Virus record (IMG/VR): IMGVR_UViG_3300047174_000305
Span: 1-27,910 of that record
Reading direction: 5' to 3' (one strand)
Length of the DNA stretch: 27,910 nucleotides
Source of the DNA: a virus
The translations under genes and the position numbers were made by a program. Position 1 is the stretch's first letter, and every line of letters starts with the position of its first letter. Positions 24,605 through 27,910 of the stretch are shown here, piece by piece. The notes below the pieces were generated by a model. The model did no database searches and had not been told where the DNA came from. It saw nothing but the letters and a program-made list of their open reading frames with translations.

Positions 24605-25177
24605 ATGTCCTACAACCTACTACTTGGCCATGTCCAAACGACCTCTGTTCCGGTCAGTCGTTCCTCCATACAAGCCAAGGTGTTAGCCTTAAAGGGCGTA
24701 GATCGGGTGAAAATCGCTCGGTTGACGATGGACACCACCCTATGCCGCGGAATGTACTGCTCGCCTCAAAATTATCTTCATCCAATAGCGGCCCAATGCG
24801 GGGGGCATGTCATCCTTGTTGCTAGGGGTCTCACCTACGAGTGGGAGAGGATGATAGTCATCAAAGAACTTATGCATATGCTCGATGGTGACAAACACGC
24901 TACGGATTCTGGCGCCAAGTTCGAGACGGTGCTTACCGAGTTAATGCTTGGCGGGTCAGCGGATCGGACACCCGAGACAGACGCCGAGATACGTGCAGCG
25001 TGGAGGGCGATTGGCTTGATCTGTCCAGAGAAGATCAGGAAGCAATACAAAGCTACACGATGCCCGACTGGTGCGGATGATCCTGAAATAGCCAAGGCGT
25101 TGAAGGTTCCTGTGAGCTATGTCGGACTCATGTTTGGCGCAAATTTTGAAAACCGCCTTGCAGACGTAGCTGACTAG
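24605..25177 (+). CDS. ImmA/IrrE-like protein with degenerate HExxH (KELMH)
   Basis: A 190-aa protein. The core at residues 80-116 (WERMIVIKELMHMLDGD...FETVLTELMLG) follows the ImmA/IrrE (DUF955) layout, in which a helix carries HExxH and a later helix has the ELLMP-type segment. Further on, DPEIAKALKVPVSYVGLMFG (159-178) matches the family's C-terminal 'A..f.VS...v..RL' helix pair. The first metal-ligand His is Lys87 (KELMH, 87-91), and the position of the usual third ligand is not acidic in my alignment, so zinc-dependent catalysis is doubtful. The N-terminal ~75 residues contain MDTTLCRGMYCSPQN. ATG 24605 has only a weak ribosome site. Likely a regulator, toxin or defence component; unproven. 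Confidence 0.72.
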   Translation: MSYNLLLGHVQTTSVPVSRSSIQAKVLALKGVDRVKIARLTMDTTLCRGMYCSPQNYLHPIAAQCGGHVILVARGLTYEWERMIVIKELMHMLDGDKHATDSGAKFETVLTELMLGGSADRTPETDAEIRAAWRAIGLICPEKIRKQYKATRCPTGADDPEIAKALKVPVSYVGLMFGANFENRLADVAD

Positions 25178-25190
25178 CTAATCGGTTTTT
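25149..25190 (+). terminator. Possible terminator after ImmA/IrrE-like gene
   Basis: AAAACCG (25149-25155) pairs with CGGTTTT (25183-25189), enclosing a TAGCT-GACT-AGCTA hairpin (25167-25180), and a T5 tract ends the structure. The stem starts within the last codons of the gene. It would separate it from the 65-aa gene. Confidence 0.45.
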
Positions 25191-25204
25191 GCAGAAGGCG
25201 CGCC

Positions 25205-25402
25205 ATGCGCACCTACCGATTCATCCACCTTACCCCCGGGATGCCCCTCGGGCGCGGCCTATCCTTCGTGTGCCGGGACGACCAACAAGCCCTCGCCAGG
25301 GCGCGGCGGATGGGCACGGAATATCGGCCGGCAGGGGTGTGGGAGGGTGAAAGGTTTGTCGGGCCGATTCAGGACGATCTCTCAGCGCCGTCGCCTAAGT
25401 AA
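25205..25402 (+). CDS. 65-aa hypothetical cargo protein
   Basis: ATG 25205 has GAAGG 6 nt upstream and lies 27 nt after the preceding stop. The product begins MRTYRFIHLTPGMPLGRGLSF and contains VCRDDQQALARARRMGTEYRPAGVWEGERFVG, a compact alpha/beta pattern like small alphaproteobacterial hypothetical proteins. No function is recognised. The base composition is more GC-rich than that of the two genes before it. Confidence 0.6.
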   Translation: MRTYRFIHLTPGMPLGRGLSFVCRDDQQALARARRMGTEYRPAGVWEGERFVGPIQDDLSAPSPK

Positions 25403-25475
25403 AGCTATGCCATCCCAGGTTGACGACTCGGAACAAAGTACGCCTCTGTAAAGCGGTAACGCCGCCGTTCTTTTT

Positions 25476-25541
25476 GCTCTCCGGACTCGTTCGCCTCTCA
25501 GCCCCTTTGGGCGCGGGGGCGTGAGGCGTCCCCGGAGCAGC
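25476..25541. other. Long imperfect hairpin in cargo
   Basis: Nested pairing: GCT-CTCCGG (25476-25484) with CCGGAG-C-AGC (25532-25541); CGCCTC (25492-25497) with GAGGCG (25523-25528); GCCCC (25501-25505) with GGGGC (25516-25520). About 66 nt in all, with bulges, between two small ORFs. A small terminator-like stem AACG-CCGC-CGTT followed by TTTTT lies just before it (about 25459-25475). Confidence 0.5.
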
Positions 25542-25569
25542 GGGCTCACTCCCGCCAGGGCAAACTGTT

Positions 25570-25701
25570 ATGACCAAGGTCCGAAGTGAGAGGATCAGGG
25601 ACGTTTTCGTTCGAAACTACGAGCGATACCGTCTGGGGCGCCTAGAGCATGTCCGTGCTCATTGGCGTTCCCATCCCGGCCAGTATGTTTTTTCGTTTTA
25701 G
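25570..25701 (+). CDS. Possible 43-aa cargo protein
   Basis: ATG to TAG, with AGGG about 11 nt upstream. The product begins MTKVRSERIRDVFVRNYERY and ends SHPGQYVFSF. It is strongly basic and probably one helix. It could be real, but there is no homology signal I can recognise and its ribosome site is weak. Confidence 0.3.
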   Translation: MTKVRSERIRDVFVRNYERYRLGRLEHVRAHWRSHPGQYVFSF

Positions 25702-25776
25702 GTAAGACGTAGAAACTTGACGGCGGCGTTGCACCCTTGCGTCGAGTCGAATCTTAGTACGGCTGCTGACTCGGCG

Positions 25777-25968
25777 TCAACTCGATTTTCTACCTGTTTG
25801 ATGGGACTCACTTTTCCCAAATTTAGAATTGTCAGTTTCTTTGCGACTCGGGGCGGGTTTTGGCTTAACCATCATCCGCCGCGCCGTCTCCCGCGCCCGA
25901 CGTTCAACCTCATTAGGATCGAAGATTGATCCATCTTGGGGGTCCGGGAGCATTTTTGAGTCGGACAT
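25777..25968 (-). CDS. 63-aa hypothetical cargo protein on the minus strand
   Basis: ATG 25968. The product has a polar N-terminus (MSDSKMLPDPQDGSIFDPNE), then a basic helix VERRARETARRMMVKPKPAP and a polar Lys/Ser tail. The DPxDGxIFDxxEVERRARETARRM pattern looks like a coding sequence rather than noise and resembles small alphaproteobacterial hypothetical proteins. The only ribosome site is a weak ATGGG. The function is unknown. Confidence 0.5.
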   Translation of the reverse strand: MSDSKMLPDPQDGSIFDPNEVERRARETARRMMVKPKPAPSRKETDNSKFGKSESHQTGRKSS

Positions 25969-26388
25969 AAAAACCCATCATCTGGTGGAAAAGACTCGCC
26001 CAGGACGCGCGCCGCAATGTAAGGCTGACTCGCTTGGCCACCCCAGACGCGAGTCCAGGGTGGCCAGGCTGGCGGACCCGGGGGGTGGGGTGTTCTTTAC
26101 GGGGTGCCCCACCCTTCGGTCGGTAGTCTATGGGGGTGTTGGGGCTGGTGCCCTGGGAGTTCCCGCGAAGTCCTTCCCTGCAGGGTTCGATCCCCTCCAC
26201 CTCCATCCCTACCTTAAGGCCCACCGCAACGCGGTGAGGCCTTAAACTAGGCCCAAAACCCCTTACAACGTCCGCCGCGCACTTGCACTTAAAATGTAAG
26301 TGCAGCTTACGTGCATTTGCATGACGCAATACGATTCAGACCCTAGTGCGACTCAGAGATTCGGCGCAAGCTTTTATTCCTGTCGAGA
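25969..26388. ncRNA. Hairpin-rich noncoding block at right end of transposon (candidate structured RNA)
   Basis: No credible gene. Four structures follow each other. H1 26035-26066: TGGCCACCC pairs with GGGTGGCCA, with inner GAC/GTC closing a GCGA tetraloop. H2 26083-26114: GGGTGGGG with CCCCACCC. Then a tRNA-like segment at 26132-26205. H4 26214-26245: TTAAGGCC+CACCGC with GCGGTG+A+GGCCTTAA around AAC. GNRA-type capping and such dense perfect stems are unusual for random sequence and could mean a structured RNA or a recombination/replication site. No T-tract follows the last stem on either strand. Confidence 0.45.
26132..26205 (+). ncRNA. tRNA-like (tRNA/tmRNA-remnant) segment
   Basis: GGGGGTG pairs with CACCTCC (one G-T wobble) as an acceptor stem of 7. 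A D-arm-like GGGG...CCCT follows a TT linker. The T-arm CAGGG-TTCGATC-CCCTC has 4 of 5 pairs and the canonical loop. The total is 74 nt, the usual tRNA length, ending in A, but no CCA is encoded and no proper anticodon arm forms. It may be a decayed tRNA, a tmRNA 3'-end remnant or a tRNA mimic. Confidence 0.3.
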
Positions 26389-26410
26389 TGCTTTCTCAAA
26401 GGGATAATTG
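26389..26410 (-). repeat. Right terminal inverted repeat of transposon
   Basis: Reverse complement reads CAATTATCCCTTTGAG then AAAGCA, matching the left end in 21 of 22 positions. The mismatch turns the left end's TTGACA into TTGAGA. Confidence 0.88.
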
Positions 26411-26470
26411 GGAAGTTATACCTATAGTTGGGTCATCTGGGCAACTGAAAACGTCCAAACTCTGGAAAAG
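26411..26470. repeat. Right part of interrupted direct repeat (copy A), including target duplication
   Basis: GGAAGTTATACCTATAGTTGGG.CATCTGGGCAAC.GAAAA..... CCAAACTC resembles 26662-26716. The first 12 bases duplicate the left flank of the element, so this is the rest of copy A displaced by the insertion. Confidence 0.85.
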
Positions 26471-26591
26471 AAATGCCCGTCACCAAAGCCACTACAATGC
26501 ACCCATCATGGCAAGCGGGCCTTTGCAACGCTTGAACAGCATGATTAACCCGGCCAAGACCTATATCCAGGTCGGCCAGCTTGGAGAACCC
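26471..26591. other. Spacer between repeat copies with a hairpin
   Basis: No gene supported. It contains GGCC-AA-GACCT (26552-26562) pairing with AGGTC-GGCC (26569-26577) around ATATCC. The rest is unremarkable. Confidence 0.4.
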
Positions 26592-26716
26592 TGCAAAGAT
26601 TGAGGTTATATCGAAACTCTTGGCCAGCGAGCCATCCGCTCAAACCGCCATCGTTAAAGAATTTATACCTAAAGTTGGGCCATCTGGGCAACCGAAAAAC
26701 ACCCAAACTCCAAAAC
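26592..26716. repeat. Intact ~125-bp repeat (copy B)
   Basis: Uninterrupted counterpart of copy A (22978-23047 joined to 26423-26470), with the shared blocks TGCAAAGATT, GGCCAGCGAGCC, CTCAAACCG, TCGTTAA, TTATACCTA, AGTTGGG and CATCTGGGCAAC. It has an extra ~8-10 bp near its left end. It is noncoding as far as can be seen, although the minus strand gives similar short peptides in both copies. Confidence 0.8.
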
Positions 26717-26764
26717 AAATTTCCAAAACCCAAACCCCCCAGCGAAATCTGCTAAACAGCCTCC

Positions 26765-27121
26765 ATGATCCGCCGCATCACCCTCCTGCTCCTGATCCCC
26801 CTCACCGCCTGCACCGGCATCCAGGAAACCCAGGTCTACGCCGGCCCCCAAACCCCGCTCGCCGGCACCTGTGACCCAACTAGCCGCGCAACGCTTACCC
26901 GCCGCGGCCAGGAAATCGTCGTCGCCCCCAACGACGGCACCATTACCCTCGAAGGCCAGATCACCGGCCAAACCCTCACCGCCAAAACCACCCTGACCGG
27001 CGTCGACAAGAAGCCCTACCCCCTCGTCTTCGCCGGCCAGCTCACCGGCACAACCATCAATGCCACGCTCAGCACGCCCCGTTGCCGCTACGCCCTGGCC
27101 CTCAAACTAACCAACGACTGA
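26765..27121 (+). CDS. Small lipoprotein (moron-like)
   Basis: A 118-aa protein from ATG 26765, on the strand opposite to the phage genes. It begins MIRRITLLLLIPLTACTGIQ, a bacterial lipoprotein signal with lipobox LTAC and acceptor Cys16. The mature part is beta-rich and Thr-rich (RATLTRRGQEIVVAPNDGTITLEGQI...PLVFAGQLTG...ATLSTPRCRYALAL), with a second and third Cys that could form a disulfide. It overlaps the DUF6362-like gene tail-to-tail by 15 nt. No clear Shine-Dalgarno is visible. A membrane-anchored protein in opposite orientation inside a prophage suggests a lysogeny-expressed moron; function unknown. Confidence 0.72.
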   Translation: MIRRITLLLLIPLTACTGIQETQVYAGPQTPLAGTCDPTSRATLTRRGQEIVVAPNDGTITLEGQITGQTLTAKTTLTGVDKKPYPLVFAGQLTGTTINATLSTPRCRYALALKLTND

Positions 27122-27610
27122 TCCCGCCACGTCCCGCCCCGGCGCCCCCACCGCCGTCACCAGCATGGCAATCCCCTGCGCGTGCCACCGCTGCACCGCC
27201 TTATGATCGGCGCCCATCACCACCCCCAACTGCCGCCACGAAAACAGATGCCGCTCCGTCACCGGGCTTACCAGGCTCCGCGCGCCCACGATCCGCCGCA
27301 ACACCGTGCGGTCCTTCGGGATCAGCGCAATCCACCCCATCGCCTCGTCCATCCGCGTAATCCGCGCCGCCGACGGCACCGCCGGCCGCGCGCGCCCAAG
27401 CTCGGCCCCACCGGCTAACGCCTGCACCTCCTGCGCCACATCCAGATGGCTGGTCTTCAGCCGGGTCGAGTATCCGGTGTTCGGCAACGCCAGCAACGTC
27501 GCCCCCGCCTCCTCCAACCGGCTCACAATGAACGCTGCGTCCACCGCCCGCTCATCCCGCCCCATCACCTCGTCCATCAACCCACCCTCATAACCTGAAA
27601 AACAGTTCAT
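27107..27610 (-). CDS. DUF6362-like phage DNA-binding protein
   Basis: A 167-aa protein from ATG 27610, with AGGA 7 nt upstream and 9 nt after the preceding stop. Residues 22-60 (AAFIVSRLEEAGATLLALPNTGYSTRLKTSHLD) and 87-145 (MDEAMGWIALIPKDRTVLRRIVGARSLVSP...FSWRQLGVVMGADHKAVQRWHAQGIAML) fit the DUF6362 layout, with a likely helix-turn-helix at about 122-143. Such proteins are common near phage terminase genes and are thought to regulate or assist packaging. The family name is from memory of the pattern, not from a search. Confidence 0.65.
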   Translation of the reverse strand: MNCFSGYEGGLMDEVMGRDERAVDAAFIVSRLEEAGATLLALPNTGYSTRLKTSHLDVAQEVQALAGGAELGRARPAVPSAARITRMDEAMGWIALIPKDRTVLRRIVGARSLVSPVTERHLFSWRQLGVVMGADHKAVQRWHAQGIAMLVTAVGAPGRDVAGSVVG

Positions 27611-27619
27611 TGTTTGTTC

Positions 27620-27910
27620 CTATAAGAAGACCGGATAAGGGTAAGCCTCGCCTTCAAGCACCGTCCCCAACGTCAGCAATCCCCAGGTCTGCGGATGCCC
27701 CGCCTGGCGCGCCGGCCGGTCGCGCGCCTCCTCCGGCGGCATCGGCGGCCCCAACCGCAACCGCCGCGCGCCAATCTTCCGTCCGCGTTCCAAAACCGTG
27801 TTCCGGCCCAGCCCCATCGCCAGCGCAATTTTGTCCCAGGTGGTCCCAACCTCGCGCAACTGCCTTAGCCGGTCATCCAGCTCCACCGTCCATCTAACAT
27901 GCAAGCGCAT
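27620..27910 (-). CDS. GcrA/Myb-like helix-turn-helix protein, possibly cut by window edge
   Basis: 96 codons are visible. An ATG coincides with the last three bases of the window, so the true start may lie outside. The N-terminal half reads WTVELDDRLRQLREVGTTWD, then KIALAMGLGRNTVLERGRKIGARR, a three-helix DNA-binding pattern (W...D..L..L...G..w..IA..mG..R..v..r..kiG) like GcrA-type and small phage regulators. The C-terminus is Pro/Arg-rich with no domain. It lies 9 nt upstream of the DUF6362-like gene in the same operon and probably regulates late phage functions. Confidence 0.65.
   Translation of the reverse strand: MRLHVRWTVELDDRLRQLREVGTTWDKIALAMGLGRNTVLERGRKIGARRLRLGPPMPPEEARDRPARQAGHPQTWGLLTLGTVLEGEAYPYPVFL

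Larger units (their letters stand above)
23048..26410 (+). mobile_element. Cargo-carrying IS1595-family transposon, 3,363 bp
   Basis: The ends are 22-bp inverted repeats beginning CAATTATCCCTTTGA at both tips (21/22 identical) and the element is flanked by an 11/12-bp direct duplication. Excision in silico rejoins two halves of a phage repeat whose uninterrupted copy is nearby (26592-26716). The element holds an IS1595-type transposase at the left, an intrinsic terminator, then about 2.3 kb of cargo: a 62-aa gene, an ImmA/IrrE-like gene, a 65-aa gene, small ORFs, and hairpin-rich noncoding DNA. Composition is less GC-biased than the phage genes. I see no closer right-hand inverted repeat just after the transposase, so the cargo appears to move with it. 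Confidence 0.85.

Noticed and set aside
25476-25570. Integron attC site
   Set aside because: The hairpin lacks paired RYYYAAC/GTTRRRY core sites, and there is no integrase or cassette series.
25913-26329. 138-codon minus-strand frame over the right end of the cargo
   Set aside because: It runs through the hairpin cluster and antisense to the T-arm-like segment, where peptides such as GIEP are typical artefacts. It also overlaps the more plausible 63-aa gene.
26346-26603. 85-codon plus-strand frame
   Set aside because: It crosses the transposon right end, copy A and the hairpin spacer, so it was created by the insertion and has no coding signature.
1-27910. CRISPR array
   Set aside because: No regularly spaced short direct repeats were seen. 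The only multi-copy repeat is the ~120-bp pair around the transposon.

Overview
The window is mostly the late-gene block of a prophage, read on the minus strand from right to left. The phage has a contractile tail (myovirus-like). The host is probably an alphaproteobacterium, and an Acetobacteraceae/Rhodospirillales-type host fits best. This is inferred from the high GC, strong C/G third-position bias, frequent GTG/TTG starts and protein style, and was not tested by any search.

Phage layout in transcription order: an HTH protein cut by the right edge and a DUF6362-like protein; terminase small and large subunits; portal; scaffold-like protein; major capsid protein; three neck/connector genes; a 54-aa gene; tail sheath; tail tube; a tail assembly chaperone with an apparent -1 frameshift (heptamer GGGAAAC, 56-codon extension); a 91-aa gene; a very short Pro/Ala-rich tape-measure protein; six baseplate proteins (hub-associated, LysM/gpX-like, gpD-like, gpV-like spike, gp25/gpW-like, gpJ-like), then gpI-like; a glycine-rich tail fibre; fibre-tail adaptor; beta-helix tailspike; a coiled-coil/membrane protein; two genes with signal peptides, one an SGNH hydrolase; and a holin-like gene cut by the left edge. 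Genes are tightly packed, often by TGATG, ATGA or GTGA overlaps. No integrase or endolysin is in view.

Between terS and the DUF6362-like gene the phage DNA is interrupted by a 3,363-bp element (23048-26410). It has 22-bp terminal inverted repeats (21/22 matching) and an 11/12-bp direct flanking duplication. Removing the element rebuilds a copy of a ~120-bp repeat whose intact sister copy lies at 26592-26716. The element encodes an IS1595-type transposase, and its left inverted repeat carries the -35 box of the transposase promoter. After an intrinsic terminator come about 2.3 kb of cargo with less GC-rich composition: a 62-aa protein, a 190-aa ImmA/IrrE-like protein whose HExxH site reads KELMH, a 65-aa protein, a small minus-strand gene, a perfect DnaA box next to an AT-rich tract, and a right-hand noncoding stretch packed with long hairpins.

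Right of the insertion are the repeats, a plus-strand lipoprotein gene (moron-like) and the two regulator-like phage genes. The cargo transposon, with its degenerate metalloprotease-like module and structured noncoding block, is the most unusual part of the window.
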